The notes under the pieces were generated by a model. The model did not search any database and was not told the DNA's origin. It worked only from the letters and a program-made list of their open reading frames with translations. Positions 10,349 through 22,370 of a DNA stretch of 64,000 nucleotides are shown one piece after another. The translations under genes and the position numbers were made by a program. This DNA comes from Macrothele yani (taxonomy: Eukaryota > Arthropoda > Arachnida > Araneae > Macrothelidae). The stretch is taken from NCBI GenBank assembly GCA_039090855.1, contig CM077006.1, positions 45,207,336 through 45,271,335 on the forward strand. The letters run 5' to 3'. The first letter of the stretch is position 1, and the number at the start of each line of letters is the position of its first letter.

Positions 10349-12801
10349 TATTTTGTTCAATTCGAAATTTCATTAAAACTGGAAATCTATGTGCATATGT
10401 TTTTAACAAGGGAAACAACTGTTAGAGCAATTATGCTGTTAATGAAGGATTTTGTGCATACTCTACTACTTCAAACATTAGTAGTTACACAAAGCTTTCA
10501 TATGGGTTTTTACTATAGTTTTTGAAAGTTTAATTCAGACAAATTTTGAGAGTATTTAAGCATGAGTCTTCTTCATCAGATCTTCTTTATGGTATACTTT
10601 TGTTGAAGTTAAGGTTAATAATAATCTGTAATAGCAATAGCTAACAATTTTTGCTCTCCGCTTCTTAGTGGTTATGGTTAAGGAAGCACATTTGGACTTA
10701 CGATGTGTGTGTGGGGGTCCAGTCTGAATTGTCATTCATGTTTTATTTTTACACTGTATCAGTTGGAGTGTGTGCTAATACTTTCGCATCATCTTAAAAG
10801 ACAAAAAAATAGATGATAAATAATTGCTTGTATCATAAATTTTGAAGTGATTATTGGAAAAAATTCCGCAAATTTTTTTTTTGGGTCGTGTTTTAGTTAA
10901 TACAACTGAAGTAATGCACTATCAGCTCATTCTAGCCTTTAAATATGTGAGTATTATGACAATAAGTAGGTAATACTCAAGTTTTCGTATTGTATGCCTT
11001 TTTGATTGATATCTAGATTCAGCTTATTTTCTTCTAAAGAGCTTAGGCTCCCCAGAATCATCCATATTACAACACAGCAGTTACTAGTCCCTTCAATGGT
11101 TGCCACCATAACATTTCTTGTTCTTGAAACACTGTGAAGCTAGTAAGCAACTTGAAGAAAAGGTAAGAGTCATTGGCATTGAAGAGGCTATTTTCTTCAT
11201 ATTTTGTGGCATTTTTGACAGATTTTTTGCTATCTAGTTGGGTACAGGTTGTTTGAAAATTATGCTATTTTTTCCCTGTGGAACACTGAAACTCTGTCAT
11301 TCTTCCATGAAATTCTTAACCCAATCTTTACTAGAAATGTTTATGGTAGCCATATTTTGTAGTAGAAGTTATTATTTTACTCTGAAGGATTTCATATTTC
11401 ACATCAAATCCATGTCTTCATTCATCAATAAATCACTCTGCCAACATCCCCAAAAAGTGGCACTTCTTATATGTCTCATTTTCAGTCAAACCTCTTTCAT
11501 TTGCACATACTGCAAAGTTTTTTCATCTTTCAAAATCATTGGCAGATCTGGAGTAGAAATGCTAAATTTAGTGGTAGTTTTGCTCTTCTTAGGAACACCC
11601 ATTTCCTCTGTAGAATTGAAACTTTGTTTTTTTTACATAATTTGCTTTATCTTTTGTGACATTTTACACTACAGTCTTTATGCACTACAACCAAAGCAAG
11701 GATTTTAAAATTACAGAAAGTAGACTACACACATTCACTCACCATTTCTTCAATAAAAACATTTTGGGACATGACTTTTGCTTGTTTATGATTATTCTTT
11801 ACCTGTGTGCTTTATACAACAAATACAAAAGGGAATTAAAAAGGACCTAACAAATTAAAAGGAATTGAATTTAAATTCTTCAAGTAAATACACTAAAACA
11901 TACAAAATGTCAGAGCTATGGTTGGTTTATTTACATATTGCACTTGAAACACAGGCGATTCATGAATATCTCTAAAAGCATACAAATCTTTCTTCTTTCA
12001 TTTTCAAATTAAAACAAAGAAAGAATATAAAAAGAGCAACAATTCTTTTTTTAAAACAAGGATAAAATACACTTGAAAAATACAAAACAAAAGATAATGG
12101 AATTGACTATCCAGTAATGCTTACTTAGTTTTCATAATGCTGAAGCCACTTAAACTACGGCTATGGATGTATGTTGTCACCAGAACTAATGGACTACCAG
12201 TCAGTGCTTAGTAATGGCTCTATAGCAATTCCTTGGGATTAATGAAATACTTTTTTTCACTAACTGTGAAGCTTTCTCCCTTAGCAAGTTGTCTGAAATT
12301 TCAAAGAGAATAGCCACAGGTGTTTGAATTCAGTGTCTTATTATTTCTAGATCTCTACAATAAAATAATTTAAGCCCAATTATGTGTTCAGTAAAAAGTT
12401 TTTTGTAATTTCCATTTCTTCAGTGATTAGACAATTAAATCATATTATTCACTGTTAAGTCTTTCTAGCTGAGATTGTTGTAGACTTTCAGATAACTATG
12501 CAGCTGGGGTGCCTTGCTATCTGTAGACAATATTTTATCAACTCTTCATGTGAAGTTCATTTCGCTACTGACTTTGTTAGAAGTTAAGATGTGTGTTCAG
12601 TTCATCCTCAATAAAGGAGTTTTCATGTTTTTTCTTTTAATTTACTTGGTAATTTGCTGAAAATATTTCAATAAATAAAATTGTGCTCTATAGTTTTGCA
12701 TTTTGTGTTAATCTGTCTGTCTAAAACAATTTTGCAAAATGTGGCTAAATTAATTGCCAGTAATTTTTTTCCAAAATGCACAATGAATTTTTGCAGCAAC
12801 T
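10349..12801. other. Long intron stretch, nothing supported
   Basis: No exon or transposon family could be named. An open frame of 156 codons at 11238-11708 is rich in F, I, L, C and S and looks like AT-rich translation rather than a gene. Confidence 0.45.
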
Positions 12802-13704
12802 TACCATATTTATCGGCATATAACATGCACTTTTTTTTCTAAAATTTTTGGCTGAAATTCTACCTGTGTGTTATTTGCATATACTACTTTTTTAAATTTA
12901 GACTTAGGTAAAATGAATACTGCTGCAGAGTGTGACACATCCCAATGTTGCCAAATGTTACCGGTTTGGTATCACGTTAGTCTAACTGCAGACGATTTCT
13001 AATTCATATCTCTTCAATTTTCTGACAGATCTTGTTAAAAGTGGTATCAATGCAATCTTTAGTTCTTAGGAAAGAAGATTTGCACAAAAAAAATTTGAGA
13101 TAGACTCCTCATTTACCTTTTTTAAGTGTCCGAAAGTAACCTCACTCGCCTCAGCAGTGAAAGCGAGCTGCCACGTTATGCCTAAGGGTCTGCTCTCATT
13201 AAGTTGCTTTCACGACGCAACCTGCTTAAGCAGCAGTTGCTCGGGGAAAATATGATAAAACTTTCGGTGATGTTTGAACTCCGTGGTTGACGGTTAGTGC
13301 TAAAAATCAATAGTGTATGTGTGGTCTCGTTGTGCTGGTTCGAGGGTATCAATCATTTCTTGTGACGATGACCATGCATTATCGGCAAACGGTGTTGGTT
13401 TAAGAAACTCAGACTTCTGGCTATTTTTTAATTTTTTAGTCTGTCTTATCATTTTCCAAGATAGCAGTGATTCTGATTAAAATTTTTGTTGCAGGTCTAA
13501 TATCCAAGTTTTTTCGTTCAAACAGATGCTTTTTCTTTTTTGTATTATTTGCCTTATAAGTGGTATAAATATTAATAAACATGTGCGTTGAGTTATCTAA
13601 AAAAAGTTCAGAGCTCTCAAGTCATTTATTTTAAATTTAAGCTATTTTTACTCAAATTTCGTTCTTAAAATTGGGGTGCGTATTATATGCCGATAAATAT
13701 GGTA
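12802..13704. mobile_element. Non-autonomous inverted-repeat DNA element, 0.9 kb
   Basis: The left end TACCATATTTATCGGCATAT is matched in inverse at the right end (13683-13704), continuing on both sides into 'GCAC' and T-rich sequence. TA duplicates at the ends. No transposase frame is visible. Similar ends recur at 52674 and about 56800. Confidence 0.8.
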
Positions 13705-14306
13705 TATTGCTTCTTAGAGTTACTGGCATTTACAGTTTTATTTGCACATGACTATTCATTAATTAAAATTTATTCAGCTGTATGACTGTCTACCTGTGGG
13801 ATTTATGTTCCCTAAAATTGTAAGACAAATCAATTGAGTGCAACAATGTGCTAAAGTTTTATGTACTTTAACACTGATTTTTATTTGTGTCTCAGGGATT
13901 TCTGTATAAGGATGTTATTTTCTGTTGTTGATATAATACCTTCACATGAAATTGAAGGTAAGTCATGGAATATACTATCCGGGAAAAATGGAATTGGTGT
14001 GAAATTCAAATTTAGGTCAGACGGATTGAAAATAAAAATCACAGTTTTTAGCAGTCTGTTAGTATAAAATACTTATTTAGTCTAAGTAGTATGATATTGC
14101 ACAAGAGGATGAGTAATATTCAACATTTATTGATACTCGGTATTTTAAAAAGCTTACAGTATAAGAAATTTAAAGGAAATTAGTTTGTGTACTTGTGGAA
14201 TGTAGATGACATACTAGTCAAGGGTGAATAAACTCAATTTTGAAAACAGTTTGCTGCTCTTTGAAATGGGTTTCACGAAAAGGGTTACTTTCAGAGTAAA
14301 GAAAAC
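13705..14306. other. Intron stretch, nothing recognised
   Basis: A 68-codon open frame at 13861 has no domain and no convincing splice context. Otherwise anonymous AT-rich sequence. Confidence 0.4.
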
Positions 14307-14610
14307 TATAAGTGTTAAAACTTTAAAACATGCTTCAGTTATATAAAAAGTTTAAGGTAAGGAATCTTGCAACATATAACTTCAGTCTTCATCAGTCTTG
14401 TGACAGATGTACGATGACAATGGTAAGTGGTTGCCAGATCTATAAAGTCATATTCATTATTTCTTTTTATGAATCTGGTAATCACTTGTCATTGTCCATC
14501 CATCACAAGGCTGATGAAGATTGAAGTTATCAGCTGAAAGTTTCCTTACATTTAGCTTTTGTGTAAGTTTAGTGTGTTTTAAAGTTTTAATACTTATTAT
14601 TTATGGTTAT
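14307..14610. repeat. About 300-bp imperfect palindrome
   Basis: The two halves pair around 14457. 'TTAAAACTTTAAAACA' on the left matches the right end near 14583-14597 inverted. 'AACTTCAGTCTTCATCAG' on the left corresponds to 'CTGATGAAGATTGAAGTT' on the right. 'GATGACAATGGTAAGTGG' corresponds to the inverse of 'ATCACTTGTCATTGTCCATC'. Similarity is spread through both arms rather than confined to the ends. This suggests a hairpin-type non-autonomous element or an inverted pair of long terminal repeats. Confidence 0.8.
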
Positions 14611-15057
14611 GTGCTTATGTTTAAATTTTATCATGTTAAGGTAAAAGCAAATGCTCTTAAGAGCCTGCATGAAAGGAAATTAATTCTTCTTTGATATGTG
14701 GTAATGAAACTTGAGCACTGCAGGAAATACACAAGTAACAATTATGCTCTGAAGTGGTCTGTTACTTACGAGGAGTTGTGATTGAATTCTGTAGAGTTTT
14801 ATAGGTGTTTTGTTGGTGTGTGAGGTGAAATATGTTTCTGTTACAGTGGAAAACTGATGGTTTTTGGTAATGGTCAAAGAATGAATGGCATGATCATTAA
14901 CAACAAAATTTATTCAGCCAAAATCACAGAAAAGAAGTTTGAAGAAAGACAAGAAAATAATGGTTGACTGAGTTCCTTAATGTGAAAAAGAAAAACTGCA
15001 ATGCGTATGTGAAAACAGGTCATGTAAAAAGTGTGATGGACATGTGGAAGGTACATG

Positions 15058-15695
15058 AAAAGTGGGATTAAAGGTGAACTTACCAAAAACAAAATTGATG
15101 TGCAATGCTTTTACAAGAACTGAAGATTTAAAGGTTGATGGAGCAAAATTAGAAGTGCCTTGGACAAGAGATATCAAGTGAGGTCCATATTGAAGAAAAA
15201 TTAATAGACATGTAAAATTTGGCTGGAATGGACTTGTAAGAAACTGTACATTTTTCAAGAAATGTCTTCAAAGAAAAGTGTTTAGTCAATGCATCTTTCT
15301 AACTCTTACCTATGAATGAAGAACATGGACCTTAACTAAAAAAAGACATACCCAGATACTGTGGACAACTCAAATAAGAAGAATGGAGAGGTGCATTGTT
15401 GTTGTAACTATATGACAGGAAAAGGATCTCATGGATTGGAAAACGATCAAAGTAAAGACCCTCAAGTGGCAATGGGCTGGATATATTAATAAAACTTCCT
15501 ACCATTAGACTACTGAAATTGTTTACTGAAACTGCTCTTCTTTTGGGTCTTTTAAAGAGGAGTCCAAGGAAGGTGGTTGGATGAAATTTGAAGGTGTACT
15601 AAAATGATATGGAAAAGAATTTCTCAAGACAGAGATTTGGCGAGATCTTCATCCAGTAGTAGATTTAGCATGGTTAATGATGATGATAATGAAGT
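15058..15695 (+). mobile_element. Decayed RTE-type LINE 3' fragment
   Basis: It follows the RTE reverse-transcriptase C-terminal segment at 21058-21755 from 'tgatgtgcaatgcttttac' through 'gatatcaagtgaggtcc' and 'tggcaatgggctgga', to 'catccagtagtagattta' and a closing 'tgatgatgat' simple repeat. Many indels and stops. Insertion borders are not clear. Confidence 0.8.
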
Positions 15696-15933
15696 TTGTG
15701 TGTGTGTGTGAACATGTGTGTAGTGAGGATACATTTAATGCATAATTCCCCAAGACTAAATAAAAATGTAATTATCGTGAAATTAACACATACATCTCTC
15801 TATATTCTTCCATCAAATACAATAATTAATTTGCTTACACACATAATGGTTTAAGTTTTTAATGCATACATGTATTAGAAACTTAAAAAAAACATTTAGC
15901 CTTTGACATTATTTAATGTACATGTAATTTCAG

Positions 15934-16145
15934 GTACTTCAGTTGGAGGACTTATTACAAGTTCGTCACTCAGTGTTCGTTGTTGGGGGACCAGGAACAG
16001 GAAAAACGAGTGTCTGCCAAACTCTGCTCACAGTTTATCAATTGCAGAAGCTTTCGACCTTTAGCCTTTGACTTAAACCCAAAGGCAGTGACAAATGATG
16101 AACTTTTTGGAACTATCAATCCTTCTACAAGGGAATGGAAAGATG
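15934..16145 (+). CDS. DNAH9/11/17-like: Dynein heavy chain exon 2 (AAA2 P-loop), with a frameshift
   Basis: The first frame reads [19 protein letters not shown], then the AAA2 Walker A motif GPGTGKTS, and continues to VYQLQK near 16059. It would then stop at TGA (16069-16071). From about 16055 a second frame reads [19 protein letters not shown] and then the INP(S)TREWKDG segment, which is the expected continuation in this family. The two frames differ by one extra base, so the exon is 212 bp where 211 bp would keep the frame. The acceptor is TTTCAG and the donor is GGTAAAT. The phase 1 end joins exon 3 to rebuild a glycine. Either the assembly has a one-base insertion or the allele is broken; codon conservation on both sides favours an error or a recent change. 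Confidence 0.9.
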
Positions 16146-16408
16146 GTAAATTTTATTTAGAATAATTCTTATGAAATACTTCATTGGTCCATGTCATTTT
16201 ATATGTTTATTTATATATTTTGTTGTGTAATTTCTGAAAACATTAAAAAACTGCATTTTGCTTAAATATTATATGCTTTTTCCATTTAGAATTTAGTGCT
16301 CCATGATATCACATTATTATGAAAAATTCTGTTTTAATTAGAAGCCACATAACACAGATTCAGAAACATAGTTTTGTTCTTTAACAAATGCCAATTATGC
16401 TTTTACAG

Positions 16409-16536
16409 GCTTGTTATCGTCCCTTATGAGAGACCTTGTCAATGCCCAAACTGATGGTCCTAAGTGGATCATTTTGGATGGTGATATTGATCCTATGTGG
16501 ATTGAGTCTTTGAACAGTGTCATGGATGATAACAGA
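16409..16536 (+). CDS. DNAH9/11/17-like: Dynein heavy chain exon 3 (AAA2 Walker B)
   Basis: The acceptor TTTTACAG is followed by GC, completing the glycine split from exon 2, then [13 protein letters not shown] and the Walker B region [18 protein letters not shown], ending [16 protein letters not shown]...[12 protein letters not shown] is the hallmark of dynein AAA2, where a nucleotide is bound. The donor is GTAAGT, a consensus match. The exon is 128 bp and ends in phase 0; the next residues, VLTLAS in exon 4, follow directly. Confidence 0.93.
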
Positions 16537-19500
16537 GTAAGTATATTCAGTATATTAAGTAGAAATTTTTAGGTATGTATCATTTCTTAATACAGAATTA
16601 ATTTAAGAAAGTGAAAGTTATTATTTTGTTATCATAACTTCCTAGTTTTTTTTACATGAAACCATTTAATTTGGAAGTATTTGTTATTTGTGTGCTGTTG
16701 TACCTAATTAAAAAAAATCCTATGTAGGTTCCTATGAGTTACATTTTTTCTAAAACTTTTTGTCCATAAATGGCTTTGTTATGCCACTTTGAAAAAAAAA
16801 TGTTGTTACACAGTTTTGCATGATTTATGTAAATTGGTTTTAATTTTCTTATGTTTTAAGCCATGTAATTGAATTTGGTGTCAAATTAAACTAATTTTCT
16901 GTACTTTAAAATGTGATTATCAGATTCCCAAAATATTCATGACACGTTCCTATAACATTTTTTAAAACTTTTTCACATGTTAATTAAAAGATTGGCACTT
17001 GGTAACCACAACTATTTTGGAATGGGATGTGAACAATTACAGGATTTGTTCACATTACATTGTACATATTTTTCTTATGTTCATTGAAATATATATATTC
17101 TTTAAAAGATCTGACCCTGTTTTGCATTTTGCCTTTTATATTATGTAGTGGTGCATGAAGAGCTGTGATCTCAAACATCAACAACTCACTGGCAACTGCA
17201 GCAAAAGGATGCATGTAATACTTCGGAAGTACTTCCAGAGATAGAAAAAAAAATGTTAATTTTTTTTCACCCAGTGTAGAATTGAATCCTAAGAATAATC
17301 CTGTATGAATCCTAAGAAGAGGTACTGTTAATATGAAAAATACAAAACCTAATCCCATTTCTAATTGAGTCCAGGGAATTTCTTGCTTCCAAAACTCCTC
17401 ATTATTTCTCCTGGATGACTGTGGCACCCCATCTTTGGAACTGAACATGCAGTGAGTCAGACACCAGATAAATCACTTAGCTTTTGGGGAGGAGTACAAC
17501 TAATTAGCATATCTCTCACTCTCCTGAATTTTTGCAGCAAGCATGAGTGAATGCTGGCTGTGTTCCCACCAGTTGTGTCAGTGCTATGAAAAAGTAAAGT
17601 CAAGTTGTTTTAGGAAAGGTGGTAACTTGTAAAAGACCAAGATTAGCCTTTTTACTTCTTGGGTGAAAGAATTGTGGGACACGTTTCACCAGAAATGGTT
17701 ATAAATTCTTTCAAAAAATGCTGCATAAATAATGGCATAGATGTTATAGGAGTTATTTGGAAACTCCAGTAGTGAATTATACTTTGAAGGTTTTTATCGA
17801 AGGTAATCCCAGAAATTTGCTTAATTTGTTTCAATAAATATGTTTTCTAAAATCTTGAAATTTAAGGTCGACTTATATGCGGGTCAAGGTTTTTCACCAG
17901 ATTTTAGCGGTTGAAGCAGGGATAGGCTTATGAGTATATGTGGTACGTACTTTAAAAACGTTTGAAATGTAACTCACTTCTGGAATTTCCAAAAAGCCCC
18001 CATAAGTCATATCCATTGAAATTGTATGATCAATACAAGCATCATTGTAATCAGAGATGCCATATGCATTTTCTTCATCATTTGAATGATAAGCTAAATC
18101 ATCTTCAGCACCATCAGTGACATCATTTATGTAGCGTTCTTTGAAAAAATTTGCAACCATTTATGGAGGAAAATTCAACCCCATACTTCTTTCTCCCAAG
18201 AAGAAACAGAGCAAATATCCACCTTTTTTTGAGTTATCACTCTTTGTTTGTTGCTCACCTAACAGTGAAGTCCATTTAGTCCATTTCTTTTGAGTGATTT
18301 ATGAAATGACGAACTGAATCAATGTGTCCCAATAGAGTCGTATGATAAGTAATAACCTCACATGACTTTGATTCATGTGTAGTCAGATGACCAACTGACA
18401 CTCGCCATCCCACTAGTTCCCTGCAAGAAAGCTTATGTGGCCCTGTGGGACAGTCTCATGGCATGTTTGGGTTACTGGTAAAATGTGCACTCATCTTAGC
18501 ACCAAAAGCAGCCACCAGACAGACATCTCTTTCTCCATTTGGCTCCCTCTGCTTTACCTTTCATTTCTATAATATTTTAGTATTTAACAGACTCACATAA
18601 AAGCCAAAAAACTCTTTCTAAAATGATTTTTCTTCTAAAATCTTTCAGCTTATGTGGTAGTATACATATGGAAATTTGTTATGATAATTTTTATAAAAAC
18701 AGAATCTGAAAATATGATACAGTAATTTGAACAATGGGGTTTCCTGTACTGAGGAGTAATCCATTTTTAATTTCACTTATCTCAGTTGTATGATGCTTCT
18801 ATAAATTATTGAAATAGTCTTGTGATAGACTTTCATGTTGATCAAAAATATGCAAGAAATATCTATTATGTTTCCTAAAACTAATTGCAATAAAGTAATT
18901 ATAACTAGATATAACTTCCAGAATGTAATTGCTACATCTTTTTGACATATCTGCCCAAATAGTGTAAACTGATAATAACACAGTATAAACTATTTGTGCA
19001 AAAACTTTAAAGAGTAAACTCAAGATATACATGCTTGTAACAGTGCCATTTTGTATCTGTTTCTCAAAGGGACCATCTGGAAAGTAATGTTCAATATGTT
19101 ACAATCAGTGTTTTATGTATTCAAGACATATCAATTTTTACTTTCTTTTGCTGTTGATTTCTTTTTACAGAACTCATTAGTGTACATCTATCTCTGGAAA
19201 ATATGTCGAAAATAAATTAAACCTGACACCATATGTTTTGGTCTGTGTGATGAGAAGTGTGTTTACCCCCACCATAGCATCACATACAAGTTTTATAATT
19301 GATTTTGGTTAGTAAAAACAACCAAAAATATAAAATATGTGGTATTATATAATAGAATAATAGCTACATACTATATGCACTACTGTTTCACACGTTATAT
19401 ACATTCCATGTGTTGTGTGCATACTTGCAGCAAAATCATCTTGGCATTCATATATCATATACAACTAGGAATATTATTACAAGTTTCAATTATTATATCA

Positions 19501-19800
19501 TCAAGGACTCACCTTGTATCAGTATTTCAAATTAGTAAGCTTCATTCTGTATCTTGAAATAAAAATATGTATCTAGCATGTCATTAGCCATGTAGAATCT
19601 TCCTATTGCAAATTGAAATTTGTGACCAGATTTTAAACTCAAAATGAAACACGACTATGGATATCATACAAAGAGAGTGTGAAAGAATTATATACAATGC
19701 AATTAAAAACCATTTACCATCAACAGGTGTCGTCAATCTTTAAAAGAAGGAATGTACATAATCAAGGATAATCCAAACAGACATTAAATAAAATTTCATC
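16537..19800. other. Intron stretch with little recognisable content
   Basis: T- and A-rich sequence. Open frames at 17050-17448 (132 codons) and 17894-18160 (88 codons) on the minus strand match no family I know. The 'cgacttatatgcgggtca' near 17870 resembles the ends of the elements at 12802 and 56770, so part of this may be a decayed DNA transposon. Confidence 0.4.
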
Positions 19801-22370
19801 AATTACTGAACAATGCCAGACAACCTCTGCAACAGGCACACGACTCCACATAAACCACCGCACATATTTCGGCACTATCGGTCAACAAACGACTTATTTT
19901 TAATTGAGATTTTGGAAGCTCATATTTTGCTGCAAATATATCAGAAGCGGAAATTAAGACTTACGCCACCTGGTGGCCAAACCACTTTTTACAAAAATTA
20001 TGAATTATATGCAAAGGAGTTCCCATCAGGAGCTGTATCCAATGCAGAAAGAATTTTTCAAATAGGAGATTTAGAAGCAGAGATGTAGGAGGGAAAGAAG
20101 TTTACCTTTACGCCCCCTAGCGGAAAGTCTATGAATTACTTGAAAATTTTGAAATTACATGAAAAACATGTCACACTGGAAACACTATCCAACAAAGAAG
20201 TAATTTTTAAAATCGGACTTCTAGAAGTAGAGATATTGACAAAAATAAGATATACATCTACGCCCCCTGGGTGAGAAACGTTGCATTATTTTAAGAAGAA
20301 AATGTTTCTAAAAGGTTTGTCGACATGAGTACCATTGATCTACAAATGACGTTTTTTTTCAATCGAGAGTTTAAAAGCTCATATTTTGCTGCCAATACAT
20401 CAGAAGGCGGAAATTAAGGTTTACGCCACCTGGCGGCCAAACCATTTTTTTTACAAAAATTAGAAATTATGTGCAAACGATTTTCCACCAGGAGCTGTAT
20501 CTGGTGCAGAAAGAATTTTTCAAATCGGAGATTTAAGAGCAGAGATATAGGGGGATTGGGGAAATGCAATTTACCTCTACGCCCTGTAGTGAAAAGTCTA
20601 TGAATTACTTGAAAATTTTGAAATTATATGAATAACGTGTCACACTAAAAACGCTATCCAACAAAGAAGGAATTTTTCAAATCGGACTCCTAGAAGTAGA
20701 AATATTGACAAAAATAAAATATACATCTACGCCCCTGGCGGAGAAACTGTGGAATATTTTAAGAAGAATATATTCCGAAAATCTATGAAAATGCAAGTGC
20801 AAAGATTAGGCTGTTTGAAAATACAACACACGTAAAAATTGGAAAGGGAGTGAGACAAGGTGACACCATATCTCCGAAGCTCTTTAATGCCACATTGGAG
20901 GGTGTTTTTCAGTCGCTGAGCTGGGAAAACAAGGGGATAAAGATTAATGGAGATTATCTAACCCACCTTCGTTTTGCTGATGACGTAGTCATTTTTGCAA
21001 CTACCCCATCAGAGCTGCAGAGTATGATCCAGGAACTTTCTGACAAGAGTAAAGAAGTGGGATTAAAAAATGAACTTTCAGAAGACAAAAGTGATGTTCA
21101 ATGCTCTTACAAGAAATGAAGATTTATCGATTGATGGAGAAAAGCTGGAGATAACAGACACGTACGTTTATCTTGGACAGCAGATATCAAGTGAGGGTCA
21201 CATTGATGAAGAAATTAATCGGCGTACAAAACTTGCCTGGAGAGCTTTTGGAAGAAACAGCATAATTTTCAAGAGCAATATGCCATTATGTCTTAAAAGA
21301 AAAGTGTTTGATCAATGCATCCTTCCAGTGCTTACGTATGGTGCAGAGACGTGGACCTTAACTAAAAGAGACATACAAAGGCTGCAGACAACTCAAAGTA
21401 GCATGGAGAGGTGCATACTTGATGTAACCAGGAGAGATAAGAAGAGGAACTCATGGATCCGATAAATGACAAGAGTGGAAGACATCATGATCAGAGTTAA
21501 ATCCCTGAAATGGCAATGGGCTGGACATACTGCCAGAAGGACAGATCATCGATGGACAGCCGAAATTTTAGATTGGATTCCAAGGGACAGGAAAAGACCC
21601 AGAAGAAGACCACATGGGAGATGGGTGGATGAAATTCGAAAATATGCAGGAGTGACATGGAGGAGACTGGCACAAGACAGACCGTTGTGGAGGAAACTTG
21701 GGGAGACCTTCGTCCAGCAGTGGATTGATAATGGTTGACAATGATGATGATGATGATATTCCGAAAAAGTTTATCGATGTGAGTGGCATCAGTCCACGAA
21801 AGAATTTTTTCAATCAATATTTTAGAAGCTCAGATTTTATGGTAAATACATCAGAAGCAAAAATTAACACTTACGCCCCTGGTGGCTAAAGTATTCTTTA
21901 CCAAAAAATTTGAAATTATATGCAAAAGATTTTCCATCTCAAGGTGCATCCGCTGAAGCAAAAAGTTTTCAAATCGGAGCATAGCATCACATACAAGTTA
22001 GAAGAAGAGTTATCAGTAAAAATGTAATTTACTTTTACGCCCCCTAGCGGAAAATCTATGCGTGATTTGAAAAAGTAACTATATCTCAAATACTCTTCGA
22101 CATAAATGGAATCAAAAGATAATTTTTTCATTCGGATGTTTAAAAGCAACTTTGTGTAATAAAACGTATTTTTGAATTCGACATCATTTGCATTTACGCC
22201 CTCTAGCGGCGAAATTGTATATCGTAAAAAGAAAAACGGAATAAAGGATCATCATTCGCATATTTCAAGCTTCCCACTGCAAAAAGATTTTTTCAAATCG
22301 GACTAATAGTTGCAGAGATATTTGGGTACAGACGGACAAACAAACCGGTAACATAAGCACTATCTTTTTT
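19800..22370. repeat. Higher-order repeat array 1 (three-unit period, about 455 bp)
   Basis: Units of 137-164 bp each carry an 'acgcc...' core: at 19973, 20110, 20260, 20423, 20579, 20729, 21873, 22037 and 22196. The cores recur as types A (ccacctggtggcc-like), B (ccccctagcgg-like) and C (cccctgg-like). Type A recurs every 450-464 bp once the inserted RTE is removed, so this is three copies of a three-unit block. Between the cores each unit carries 'tttttcaaatcgga' and 'agaagtagagatat'. The array ends with 'ggtaacataagcac'. Related arrays lie at 34.2-35.2 kb and 60.5-62.4 kb. Confidence 0.85.
20782..21755 (+). mobile_element. 5'-truncated RTE-type LINE with 12-bp target duplication
   Basis: It encodes the reverse-transcriptase half of an RTE element: MRQGDTISPKLFNATLEG, then LRFADDVVIFATTPSELQSM with the FADD catalytic motif, the YLGQQIS segment, and the C-terminal WAGHTARRTDHRW...WQ-type tail ending near 21735. 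A frame change at about 21070-21115 and a stop at 21463 break it. The 3' end is a TGATGATGAT run. The 12 bases ATATTCCGAAAA occur on both sides (20770-20781 and 21756-21767), a clean target duplication inside repeat array 1. Confidence 0.93.

Noticed and set aside
11238..11708. 156-codon open frame
   Set aside because: Composition is F/I/L/C/S-rich as expected of AT-rich noncoding sequence; no domain, no splice context, no homologue I can name.
17050..17448. 132-codon open frame on the minus strand
   Set aside because: No recognisable motif; hydrophobic stretches follow T-runs. Could be a transposon relic but nothing supports a call.
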